From Amoeboaphelidium protococcarum (taxonomy: Eukaryota > Aphelidiomycota > Aphelidea): a DNA stretch of 64,000 bases. The DNA is taken from the NCBI GenBank assembly GCA_023515745.1, contig JALECJ010000258.1, positions 1,802,501-1,866,500 on the forward strand, read 5' to 3'. Below are positions 37,631 through 48,689 of the stretch, one piece after another. A program made the position numbers and the translations under genes. Below the pieces are notes generated by a model, which worked only from the letters and a program-made list of their open reading frames with translations, was not told where the DNA came from and did not search any database. Each line of letters begins with the position of its first letter. Position 1 is the stretch's first letter.

Positions 37631-38181
37631 TTGCAGTCCACTCACTCTATAGTATCGTCAATTGACTTGGCTTCAATATATTCTAAATATTTGTTCAATA
37701 TTGAATTCGGTAGCATTTATTTCCTTTGCGTTACAATTTTGATCAATCTACGAAATAAATGCTTCTATCATCAATATTTAAATAATATTGAGCAAAAATT
37801 TAATTATTGATTAATATTTAGACTGACATTAGATAATTGCATCCTCAAGTTTCCTGTAAGTTACAGGCATTGTTGTACACTTATTTCTTATATAATCTTC
37901 GGAATTGATCAAGAATATTGCCAAGACCTAAACAGTAGTTTGGTGTTACAAAAATTTCACTACTGGTATCACCATATCAAAACCGGGACTGGCTCTTTGT
38001 GGTGTCACTTGAGATTGATGTCCAATCAGTCACGAGCCAAGCCAAAGATGTGACCCAAACTGTAATCTAAAACCTTAATGCTGGTCATTGCACAATTTCT
38101 TTACTGTGAATACTTATATTTCCAAAGAATAAATCATTTGTGTTTGTTTGTTATATATATATATCTCTGTGTAATTCAAAC
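37631..38181. other. Right flank of the candidate transposon and 5' region of tyrosinase 2
   Basis: 37680-37850 is the AT-rich block that pairs with the left end. The remainder, to 38181, shows no gene; a TATATATATA run lies at 38153-38164, about 20-30 bp before the tyrosinase 2 start. Confidence 0.4.
37771..37794 (-). repeat. Right subterminal inverted repeat of the candidate transposon
   Basis: Reverse complement of the left repeat at 33238-33261 with four central mismatches. Confidence 0.6.
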
Positions 38182-40497
38182 ATGTTTCAATATATCATTA
38201 AATCATTGGTGTCGGCAGCGATGATCATGTCTGCCTTCACACAAGCTCAGTCCTAATGTGCAGGCGGCGTTCGTGGTCGTTACAGCTGGGACGATCTAAG
38301 TCAATCGTAAATCGACGATTACTTGACAACATTGCGTCAGTACATTGATAGTGGCTCTATGGAAGTAATGGTGAGAGCGCACTTCGATAATTATGGTGCC
38401 TGGCACAGTAACCAATTTTTCTTCCCTATCCACCGTGAATTGCTGCGTCGTTATGAGGCTGGTCTCCGTAGTATCAATCCGAATGTCATCATTCCATACT
38501 GGCAATGGTCAAACGATGCTGCTAATCCTAATTAAGCGCGTATCTGGCAGTCTTTCAGTCGTAATGGGCAAAATCCTGCTAATGATCGTATTCTCGGCCA
38601 ATTGCGTATGAATGTGTAAACTCCTCATCTTCTGGTTCGTGACCTGCAGCCTAATGGCCTGAGATCAAATTCTCTTGCTAGCTTGCGAACCGTTGAGAAT
38701 CAGATCACCATGAATGATTTCCAAAATTTTAGCCGTAACTTTGAGTTTGGTCCTCATTATCTGGTGCATGTCAATGTTGGCGGTCGCACAGGTGACTTGG
38801 CTTTTGAATTCTCTCCTAATGATCCTATCTTCTGGCTGCATCATGCCTACTGTGACAAGGTTTGGTGGTAATGGCAGAATTATGATGGCGCTTCTCGCTT
38901 CAACGTCTTCTACGGTGAGAGCCAGTATCGACGTAATGACAACATCACTGCTTCAATGCCTCTGCCTGGCTTGGGCGCAGTCACTACTCAGTAGCTATTT
39001 AATGTGCATGACTCTTGCTACACTTACCTTCCTCCTGGTACTCCTGCAACTTCTGCACCTCTGCAAAACGCGTCTCCTCAAAATGACATCATTACTGTGG
39101 CGCGTGAATTGAATATTGTCCCTAATACTCCTCCTGCTCTGTCCTCTTCAGCTTTGCCTTCTGCTAGCAGAACTATGTTCTCTACTGCGGCACAGAGCAG
39201 AACTCGTGGTCAGCCGCTTTCAACCAGTGCAATGTCAACTAGAGCTAGAAGCAGTTCGCGTCCATGGGACGACAGACAATCATCAGTGTCTCCATTGCCA
39301 TAATCCACTCCATTATCTGGTTTTATGTCTACTACTATTGGTATTTCTCAATCTCCATTGCCATCTAATAACGCATCCTCTTTCTCAAGTGACGAGTATC
39401 TAACTAGCAGAACCACTGTATTGCCTACCTCGGTTTAGAGTGGAGATAGTTGGAATACTGCTGTCCAGACTCCACCTTCAAGTCACTAATGGGGAGCTCC
39501 TGGTTCTCTCACATCCTCTCGTTTCGGTCCTGAAGCAACCGCTGTTCCGGGAACTCCAGGCACTCCTGGTACTCCTGATACACCTGGTGCTCCTGGTACG
39601 CCTGGTTCACCTGGTACTCCTAACACTCCCGGTACACCTGGCTCTCCTGGTACGCCTAACACTCCCGGCACACCAGGTACTCCAGGTACTCCAGGTACTC
39701 CCAACACTCCAGGTACTCCTGGTTCACCTGGTACTCCTAACACTCCCGGTACACCTGGCTCTCCTGGTACGCCTAACACTCCCGGCACACCAGGTACTCC
39801 TGGTACACCTGGTTCTCCTAACACTCCAGGTACTCCTGGTACACCTGGTTCTCCTAACACTCCAGGTACTCCTGGTACACCTGGTGCTCCTAATACTCCT
39901 GGTACTCCTGGTACACCTGGTGCTCCTAATACTCCTGGTGCTCCTGGTACTCCCGACTCTCCTGGATTGCCTGGCTAACCTGGTTCTGGTGGTAACTCAT
40001 CGGCTCCTGGTGCTCCTGGCTCCAATGGTAACGCCCCAGAAGAGTACTTTATTCCAGATTGGGCGCTCGAGCGTAAACCTTAAATCGCGGATGGTATTCG
40101 TAACGCTATCAGCTTCTTAAATGAAGCAAGCAGGCCTAACTTTATGAAGAGATACGAAGATTGTATCACACTGCCTTCCGTGTTTCCTCTCCCTAATGGT
40201 AAAGATGCCCATAAGAAGACTTCTCTATCTTACGGTGCTAATGGAACTGCGCACCATAAGAATGGTGGCGCTAACAATGGCACCGCTGGATCTAGCAGCT
40301 CAGCTATCCCTTTTAAGACGAGTGCTGCGGCTGCTTAGGCGACTCCAGCCGATGGATAGCAACCTGGATTGGGATCAAGTGTTGCAGTTGGCGGAGATTC
40401 AAGCGGTGCAAACGCTTCCTCCGGGTCCAAGGCACTTTTCGCTCAAGGTAAAATAATCCTCGTAGTTACTGCTGCTTCTTTGATGTACTTATTATGA
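38182..40497 (+). CDS. Secreted tyrosinase, paralogue 2, with a collagen-like Gly-Thr-Pro tail
   Basis: 771 residues. Signal peptide ([17 protein letters not shown]), then a tyrosinase domain with CuA [21 protein letters not shown] and Cu[14 protein letters not shown] / [13 protein letters not shown]; all six copper His are present. Residues about 315-450 are Ser/Thr-rich. Residues about 457-595 are a run of Gly-X-Pro triplets (GTP, GSP, GAP, with NTP and DTP breaks). The C-terminal 170 residues hold a short conserved block ([18 protein letters not shown]) and a hydrophobic end ([14 protein letters not shown]). The repeat probably makes an extended stalk displaying the enzyme on a wall. Same strand as paralogue 1, from which it is separated by the candidate transposon. 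Confidence 0.92.
39546..39976 (+). repeat. Coding tandem repeat, collagen-like Gly-X-Pro triplets
   Basis: About 45 triplets of GGT/ACT/CCT-type codons within tyrosinase 2, arranged in larger 9- to 36-base units ([12 protein letters not shown]). The opposite strand reads as a Gly-Val-Pro repeat, which is only its shadow. Confidence 0.9.
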
Positions 40498-40752
40498 TGA
40501 AATTAAAATATGAAAAATCACGTTTTATTTATATTTAAATTTGATTTAATCTTATTTTCGATCATCTAAGCGTTAATCGGGCGCGTAGTTGCTGCCAATC
40601 AAGAGACGCCGTTGGTAGCGAGGCTAAATTACTTAAATTATGCCGGATATTTCTGGCTTTTATTAGCTCACTCTTCCACATAATCTCTATTCCTTATACT
40701 CATCAGCTTTTTAAACAATAACCGATTATTAACAACTCAATATCGCTACATA

Positions 40753-41744
40753 ATGTCTACCGTAAGTGTTTTATATTTGAAACAAGTTGTATCAGATGTT
40801 GTATTGTGTAGAAGTGCCAAGTTTGCGAGAAGACCGTGTATCCAATGGAGATGGTCAAGATTGACGACCTTACTCTGCACAAGACCTGCTTGAGATGTGC
40901 TCACTGCAACAACCAGCTATCTCTGGGTAAGTATGCTGCTATCAATGGCAAATACTACTGCAAGCCGCACTTCAAGCAACTGTTTGCACTGAAGGGAAAC
41001 TACACGTCCGGCTTTGGTGAAAATGACACTGGCGCAAGCTCCTCCCTTGGTGGCGTTTAGTTCAAGGGCCTTAACAACAACAACAACAACTCCAATGCTG
41101 GCAGCGAATCCAATCCTAAGCCGCTAGCAAACAAGAAGGCTGCTTCAAGCAATGCTATGGCCAAGGTTGGCTCGACTGCCTCTGTGCATGATGGCTCAAA
41201 TGATGAGATCAAGGCAGTGTCAAGAGTCGCTGAAGGCATTCGCGCGTCCATCGAGAATCTGAAACAGACGGCCGCAAAGTCATCCAGCAGATCTGAATTG
41301 CATCACCAGGGAAGCAAGTTGCGTATCTCTTCTGCTAACGATCTGGACCATGCAACTGGTGATGGAAAGTAGACTTAGTAGTCTGTGAGAGCAAAATTCA
41401 ACGCTTAATCTTCTGCTGCTTCCGGTGGCACCACCAACAAGTGTGCCGGCTGTGAGAAGACTGTCTTCCCTATGGAGCAAATCCAGGTGGAATCGATTGT
41501 CTACCACAAGACTTGCTTCAGATGCGCGCACTGCAACAACATCTTGAAGCTGGGCAATTACGCAGCATTGGACTCCAAACACTACTGCAAGCCTCACTTT
41601 AAGTAGTTGTTCGCTCTGAAGGGTAACTACAATGAGGGATTTGGATCACGTCCTCACAAGGAGAAGTGGAATCCAAAAGATTTGTCATAGTCTCAGTCTG
41701 AGCTGGAACAGGCACAGGAGAAGACTGCTCCAATGTAAGTGTGA
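40753..41744 (+). CDS. Double LIM-domain protein (CRP/MLP-like)
   Basis: 313 residues. Exon 1 (40753-40761) codes only MST; a 50-bp GT-AG intron (40762-40811) precedes exon 2 (40812-41744). LIM 1 (about residues 5-65): [40 protein letters not shown] 2 (about 213-272): [34 protein letters not shown]. In LIM 2 TAG encodes the Gln of FKQLF that CAA/CAG encodes in LIM 1, a direct internal proof of the reassignment. The linker is Asn/Ser/Lys-rich. The C-terminus is helical. Such proteins bind actin or adhesion partners. A GTAAGTG near 41736 could be a further donor, but no convincing downstream exon is seen. Confidence 0.93.
40762..40811 (+). other. Spliceosomal intron, 50 bp
   Basis: GTAAGTGT donor and TGTGTAG acceptor after the third codon of the LIM gene. 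Confidence 0.85.
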
Positions 41745-41886
41745 GAAAAAACGATGATGATAATGATGTTGCTAGTTGGAATATAAAGTTTACAGCAATG
41801 TACAGTTCATTTATTACTACAATACTTTCATATTCTTTTAGGATAATACGTAAAGACTTTAAGTCTTCTTAGCAATCTTCTTAGCA

Positions 41887-43659
41887 TCAACGGTAGTAAT
41901 CGTTAGAAGTACTGTTTTTACCTACCAAGTCTCCATAAGATTAACGTTTGCGCTCACGGCTTTACACGTCTGTGCTCCTCACAGTTTGAGTAGAATTACG
42001 CGACTGACCTGTCATTCCTTGTGAGGCTGATGAACCAGCGCCAGTTCTAATGTCAACCTTATCCAGTCCGGGAGGAGCTGTAGATTTACGCTTGAGAGAA
42101 GGTGTTACAGATGCAGATCTAGAACCAGATTCTGATCCTTTACGACTGTTTTCAGGGCTATTGTTGTTAGATTTGACAGCACCGCGATACAACTTCACCC
42201 ACTAAAGCTTACTAGGACTGATCAAATCATATGGCACTTTAATACTACTCAAATACTTATCATTGGAAGCATCTGGAACCAGAAATGCAGCACTAAATAA
42301 AGCTCGTGGAGGACCAGAGTCATGTAATGAAGGATTGCTAATATTAAGCACCTTATTACTGGCAGACGGCTCAATACCAAACGCGCCAGGTTAAAGAAGT
42401 TGCTACGCTTTCTTCAACAAACGCCTCTTCACCTTGATAATCGAGTTTTGCATTGAAAACACAGAAGACAGTACACTATAAGGTGTTGTTGTATCCATTG
42501 CTTTCTCTCCGCTCTGTGCCAGCTTCTCTTCAAATTTATCACACCTCTCAGCCAATGCTTTGTTCATTTCCACATAAGCATCATTCAAGACTTGTACAAT
42601 CTACTCTATTTTATCCGCATGTTCACCAACATCTACTGACCTATCAGCAGGATCTAGAATGCACAATATACTCTATCCAGTCTTGAAGTCACGTTTAAAA
42701 GGCCTAAAACGACCACATTAATTATTGTCATCAAACCTGGCGATACCCAACTTGTCATACATATACTTTTAGCCATAGAATTCAAGAAAGTCCATGAATA
42801 GATTACCCATATGAAGAACAGGATTGACATTGGAGTCTTTGAGCTGTGGATGATTCTCAACAAAGCTTATCACCATCAGAGATGCAGCATATGATCCAAT
42901 ACCACCTGTAATTGCAGAGTGAACACCGCGACTGAATAAAAAGTACTTGAACAACATTATGAGTCCTCTATTAACAGCACCGAGTCGATCCAGTTTCAAA
43001 TAATGATCCACAATGTCAGTGCCCATCTTCCACTCCCAGTGATTAATGTATACATTAACGCGTAGATCCGACTGCTTGTCCACGAATCTGACGGTGGGCC
43101 TCACAGCAGTAAACACATCAGTAACACTCTTGGGATCTGCAACTTCCTTTGTGATGAGATCCGAAAATTGACGAAGCATCTCGTACTGATTAACCTTGTC
43201 ACAATTGGTGATGATGGTAACGTCCAAGTCAGCGCTGCTCAAATAAGTCGCCAGCGGAAAGCTGCCAATAGCCACCAAATCTGCCCATCTAAATTCAGCA
43301 TTATCATTCTCATTACTAGGAATGCTCTTATCCGCAGTGCCATCACTATCGCCGCTACCTACGCTGCGCATAATCTCATCATAAATCAGAGGATCATTGT
43401 TATTGATGGCTTCATAAATACGCAAAGGCGGTCTTGACCACAACTTGTGTACAATATGGCGCAATCTACCCACAAGCCACTCACGCGCCAAATGTTCATG
43501 TGGTTACGGTGTTACAAAGTTGACAAACTCCAAAGCCTCTACATTGAGTGCATGAATAGGATTAGCAGGATATCTACGATCATGTGTTATCCACACTGGC
43601 AGATACTCTTCCTACGCAGAATCTTCAACGCCCACATTCCTATCGTCGCCGTTGCTCAT
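41887..43659 (-). CDS. Non-canonical poly(A) polymerase, TRF4/PAPD5-like
   Basis: 590 residues. The nucleotidyltransferase core shows LVAIGSFPLATYLSSADLDVTI (GS about 133, first Asp pair about 145) and the third acidic strand LRVNVYINHWE. The PAP-associated domain has GAVNRGLIMLFKYFLFSRGV and GGIGSYAASLMVISFVENHP followed by NLFMDFLEFYG, the TRF4 hallmark. The C-terminus is a long Ser/Arg-rich tail with SLKRKSTAP. Trf4 enzymes oligoadenylate nuclear RNAs for exosome decay in the TRAMP complex. Convergent with the LIM gene (142 bp between stops) and divergent from the SH3 gene. Confidence 0.88.
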
Positions 43660-44289
43660 AATCATTTATAATATAATATTTTCAATAAGTATAATTTCTT
43701 TCAACTAGATTGTATTGAATAATTACTTTATGATTTAATCTGATCTGATGGGTAAAAGGTAAAAGAACCAGAAAAGCGCACGCGTCAGTTGGATTGTGTG
43801 AAAATCAAAGTGAAAGAGTGTTGGAAATCGAATTTCTTCACAGATTTACGGCACAAAGTCACCGCTAACAAGCGTGCAAGATATTGTTGTTCTTAGAACG
43901 GTTATACATTCTTCAGCGTGCTTGTCTTGTCTCATTGTCTCATAATCATTTCAGCACTGCAGAAGAATGTCCGTGGCGATGCATCACCCGAACAGTTTCA
44001 AATCTCATTAAAGAAGTTTCAGCTTTTCTTCCTTTCGACGCGACGCAGAATTTAAAGTGACTGAGAGTGAGAAAGTGAGGAATATAAACTGCCCAAGTAA
44101 TTTAATACGGCGTTCATCAATTCATCAATTTTATATTCTCTTAATTTTAGAATAGAATTTCTATTGCTGGCGGTCTTTATTTTCATATACATTCTGCTGA
44201 CCACTTGGATTATTAGTTTACTACTTCTCTTGTAATAGAAACCTTGTCTGAAGAATTTTTGATTAGTTGAATATTGAGTACTTGGTGAC
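43660..44289. promoter_or_regulatory. Divergent intergenic region (TRF4-like / triple SH3 gene)
   Basis: 630 bp between two divergent starts. CGCG elements at 43778-43786 (GCACGCGTC) and 44038 (GACGCGACGC). No coding frame seen. Confidence 0.4.
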
Positions 44290-46494
44290 ATGATGGATTA
44301 TTAGACATTCTGCGTGGCTCTGCACAATTATAAGGGCTCAAGGGACGATGAACTCTCATTACGCATTGGGGATATAGTTAAAGTTTTCAAGAGAGCTGAC
44401 GATGGTTGGTGGTTTGGTTATAAAAACTTGAACAATATCGCATCCACCTCACCAGCAGATAAAGGCAGTCATGGATGGTTTCCTTCAAATTTTGCCTATG
44501 TGCCTGAGAATGGAGAGTTTGATTTGTCTCAAGGTTATTATTTGCAGTCTTAATAGCAGCAGCAGCAGTAGTAGCAGTCTTAGTAGCAGTTGAATCAGCC
44601 GTAATCTCAGCCCGATCTGCAACGATATGCCAAAGTGTAGTATGACTATGTGGCATAGGAAGAGGATGAACTCGATCTCACAGCTGGCGATATTGTGGTT
44701 ATTATCAACACTGAAGAGGATGATGGATGGCATCGTGGGATATTGAAGGGGAAGCTTGGACTATTTCCAGCCAATTTTGTATCGCTCCTGCTGGAGAAGG
44801 ATGTTTTAAGTAGCGCCGTGAACACTAGCAATAGCCAAGTCTCATCAAAGATTCCCAACAATAGAAGATCATCCCTGGCTGTTGACCGCTTAATTTAGTT
44901 GTAGTTTTAATAGTAGTAGTAATAATAGCAACCGAGTCACTTATAGAATGCTGGATTTGAAAACTAGAAAGTCTTATCCACTGTGATGGTCAGTTTTGAT
45001 TATAACGCCCAGTAGCCAGATGAACTATAGTTGAAGAAGGGCACTCTCGTGGATGTTATTCATAAATAGGATGATGGTTGGTGGACGGGTGTTGATTTGA
45101 ATGGATAGGTTGGTGTATTCCCGTATAATTTCTGTCGTGAATTGACTCCGGAAGAGAGAAAGTAATACAATGTATCCCCTGGTAATGGTATTAATCATCG
45201 ATAGGAGTAGAGGGGTGGTGGGAGCAGTGTAAAAGGTGCTGGACAGTCGGGTAAGTTGCCTGTGACTGGAGCTAATTCTAATGCCACCACCGCGTCTAAT
45301 GAGAGTCTGAAAAATAATGGCGGCAATTAATTGAAGCCTATCCAGACTTTCAACATTAGTCCACCTGCGGTATCCAAGAAACCGTCTGTAAAGACTCCTC
45401 CTCAAGTTAAGCCAAAGCCATAGGGTATACAATACGGTAGAGCTACGGATCCCTCTTAATCATAATAATAGTAATCATCATTGGCATCTGGTAAAGATTC
45501 ACAAGAAGGTGGAAATTCTAATAATAATAATGCTGTCCAGTACAAGGATTCTATTGCAGTGAACACTCAGAAGTTGCCGTCACTGACCAAGAATAGAATT
45601 AGTCCTTAGTCGAATGGAAATTAAAAAGCTTCTCCTGCTGCAATGATTGCTACCTAAGGATAATTATCCTCCTCTCCCAACTCATCATAGTCACCTCCGA
45701 TAGTAACTCCATCTGGTCTGGCTATCAACTCACCGTAGCAATATTTTAGCAGCAGTGGCAATCTTGGTCAGAGTGATGTCAAGCAGAATGAAGGTGGTAG
45801 TAGTGTGAATAGTTCCGATAATGGAACACATTTTGATGAAGATGCAAAGAAGCGAACACTGAAGAAGATTAGCGACGAACTAAAGAGAGCCAATTCTTCT
45901 AAATAGTCTAGTGGTAAGTCTGCAGCGACTGATAAGGATCTGGTGCATGCGATTCCTTAGTCCTCAGTTAACTCTTAATCATCTGTTATCATCAGAGACG
46001 ATGGCACGGAGAGTAATGATCATACCATAGTTGTGCCATAGTAGCTTGCTAATATCCTCTCGGATCAGAATGGTTCTGCTTTATCAGCAACCAGCTATAC
46101 TGATGCTGGTCACAATCAGAATCATTATGGCAGTGTCGACAACAACACTGACTATGGTGTGGATAGTGATCAAAATACTCTGATTGTAGATGAAGGGGAT
46201 TTTGTGAGTCAATATGCTGCAGTGCGATCACCATCCTCTCTACCCGCCATAGATTACCCATCAACAGCAGCTAATGAGATGCAATCTAAAAATGGTCAAC
46301 ATATGCATTAGTAGCAGCCATAGTCATAGTAATTTGATTTGGACTCTGTTCCAGTTAATGTGTAAAATTACGTCAATGACTAGATTCAGCGAATGAAACT
46401 GCAGTTTGAAAAGCTGCTGTAAGAAGAGCAAGATAAACGGTAGAAGTTGGAGTAATAGTTGTCGCAGCTTTACGAGTCATTGAGTAAAAAATGA
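44290..46494 (+). CDS. Triple SH3-domain adaptor with C-terminal coiled coil
   Basis: 734 residues. SH3-1 (about 7-73): ALHNYKGSRDDELSLRIGD, ADDGWWFGY, GWFPSNFAYV. SH3-2 (about 117-172): VQYDYVAQEEDELDLTAGD, DDGWHRG, GLFPANFVSLL. SH3-3 (about 237-290): VSFDYNAQQPDELQLKKG, DDGWWTG, GVFPYNFC. In each, UAR codons supply the Gln residues. The linkers are polyglutamine made of mixed CAG, TAG and TAA (for example about nine in a row at 44552-44578). A long Ser/Asn/Gln-rich region follows, and the last 40 residues (IQRMKLQFEKLLQEEQDKRQKLEQQL) form a coiled coil. A likely scaffold of endocytic or actin machinery, similar in layout to fungal Sla1/Abp1-like proteins. Confidence 0.88.
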
Positions 46495-46656
46495 ACCTGA
46501 TGCCAAGAATGTCTAATACACAATCATTATATGATACTTATTCAAGCCAGATCCACGTAAAGATTAACTTTAACACTGTACAAAGAAAGGATGATGCTTC
46601 ATTTACTATTTTAGTTCACACATTATTTACGCCATTGATAAATCTTCTTGCAGCAA

Positions 46657-48459
46657 TCAAATGTCAATATCCACTTCTTGCAAGTACTCTTCAAAAGATG
46701 ACGCTGCAGCAGGTATCTGACTATGATTTCCATTAGCCTTTGCCACATCAACGACAGTGTGAGTAGCAGGACTTAAAACTCCAGCTCCGGCACCTTTAGC
46801 GGAGCTGTCAATCAAAGATTACTTATCAGCGCCAGTTCCATTTTACATCTGAGGTTGCGGTGAGACGTTCATTATGGACCGAGATTTAATTCTGGCAAAT
46901 GGATCATTCGCACCTTTACCATTCATCAACTTTTCATAACGTTCCTTCTTCAACTTCTCTTCGGCGCGAGACACCTCCTCCATATTCTTTCTCCTATTCT
47001 TCTCATTCAGCTGTGCCCATACATCCTTCTTACTTGGACTCGGCTTAATCACCTGGTCTCGCTTCATCTCAGTATACGCCTGGAATGACAGATAACTAGA
47101 ATCAGGATCTTCAAGATACTCGGTGATCTGCCTGATCTGCACATTGAGTTCTATGACACGCTCCGACTGGCCCATCGAATCCGCCTCGTCCCGGAGCGCA
47201 ACCAGCCGCACCTTCTCCGCTAACAAATTCTGAGATTCCCCAGCGATCTTCTTCTTCTCCTAAATCATATAATTAATCTCTTCGTCAGTAAATACATGAT
47301 GCACAGCCTCGTGTATACCATCACGCAATCTCTAAATCTCAATCTCGCTCTAGAATCGACACTTTTCGCTCTTCATCACAGCCACCCACCTATCGTATTC
47401 ATGCTACGTAACATCAGAATTACTAACGATATCCATCAGGAACACCTTCTCAGCTTTGCCATGCCTGATTCTAAGCGCTGTCCTCGTAGACGTCTTGTTC
47501 ATTTTGTAATTACGATGATACTCTTCAACACCGACAATCTGAGCCAATCGATATACCGGCTGACCATCCTCAGGCCTCTGACCAACGCCAAGCCTTATAA
47601 AGCAACCCAACACAGTATCTTCAAAGAACGGTGTGAACATCCACTTCTCCAATTAATCCCGGGACAATCGAATTGAATTAATTTGACTTAAAGTAGGTAT
47701 AGGACGCTCTTTACCAGCACTTCCTGCAGAAGCGCCAAAAGCTCCATCTGACAATCCGCTCTTATCATATGCTCTTCTAGCACGCTTCAGATACGAATCT
47801 TTACCACCACCGCGCCCATATCCCAAATCACCATCTCCATCGCTATCTTCATACTCATCAAAATCTGGAAGATCAGTCTACTCTCCCTTCTAACGCTTCT
47901 TCCTCCTCTCGGTCAACTCTTTGAGTTTACTACTTCTCCTACTACTACCGCTAGTCTTCTACCTCTACCCGGTGGAACTTCTAGTACGACGGGCTTTGAC
48001 ACCACCTTTACTGGCAGCGGCTTCAGCACGTAATCTCTTCTTCAACTCGATCTTTTACAATCTCAACTACCTCTTCTCTTCCTGCTCAGCCATGAAAGTC
48101 TCTCTCTAAATCTCTGTCATACTGCGAGTCAGTCTCTCAATCTCTTCAGGTGAAAGGGCATCATCCTCAACTCCAAAATCCTCCTCTTCATCTTCATCAT
48201 CATTATCCGATGCAGATAATCTATCAAAAGAATCTTCACTGAAACCGTCCAAGTCATCCTCATCTTCCTCAGAACTGCCATGTACATTACTAGAATCATA
48301 ATTATCAGATCCATACGCACCGTCATCATCATCATCACCACCATCTCTAGACTTGCGTTTACGTACACCTTTACCCTTGGTAGACTTCTTCTATGCCTGG
48401 TTGACAGACTTACTACCAGCAGCCAAGCCCAATAATTCCTCATCAAAATCTTCATCCAT
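46657..48459 (-). CDS. RTF1: RTF1, Paf1-complex transcription elongation factor (Plus-3 domain)
   Basis: 600 residues. An acidic and basic N-terminus (GDDDDDGAYG, KARRTRSS) leads to the Plus-3 domain at about residues 256-350: [31 protein letters not shown] and VYRLAQIVGVEEYHRNYKMNKTSTRTALRIRHGKAEKVFLMDIVSN. Next is a charged coiled-coil region typical of RTF1 and a conserved end (FEEYLQEVDIDI). Rtf1 couples the Paf1 complex to histone H2B ubiquitination and RNA polymerase II through binding Spt5 phospho-CTR. UAR codons are frequent in the linkers. Divergent from the AspRS gene with 230 bp between starts. Confidence 0.92.
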
Positions 48460-48689
48460 CTTTATCTATTTGATCAAAAGGTGGAGTAATATACAACTTA
48501 TACACACAATATAGTCAGAATGATGCGGGCGGCCCTGTTGAAGGAAGAAAGAGATTAACGAAAGTAAGAGGGAACGCGCAAGAGAGAGAAAGCGCCGCGA
48601 ACGATCTCCTTCAGCAAAGTTCAATAGAATCTGCTTGAACAAAGACACGCGCACTGTCGTGATTGTTGAGTGATACACAGTAGAGAATA
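48460..48689. promoter_or_regulatory. Divergent promoter region of RTF1 and AspRS
   Basis: 230 bp, with CGCG elements GAACGCGCAAG at 48573, GCGCCGCGAACG at 48591 and CACGCGCACTG at 48645. Confidence 0.4.

Larger units (their letters stand above)
33238..37794. mobile_element. Candidate KDZ/Plavaka-like DNA transposon with inverted AT-rich ends
   Basis: The stretch contains a transposase gene (35144-37630) and a divergent intron-rich gene (33488-34921), bounded by AT-rich blocks that match in inverted orientation. The left 24 bases at 33238-33261 (starting TGCTCAATATT) match the reverse complement of 37771-37794 at 20 of 24 positions. A second pair, 33241-33259 and 37686-37704, matches 18 of 19. 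Several AAATATT/CAATATT copies lie in both blocks. Exact ends and a target-site duplication were not resolved by eye, so the limits are approximate. Length about 4.6 kb. Confidence 0.6.

Noticed and set aside
39486-39860. Minus-strand Gly-Val-Pro repeat protein
   Set aside because: It is the reverse-strand shadow of the Gly-Thr-Pro repeat inside the tyrosinase 2 gene.
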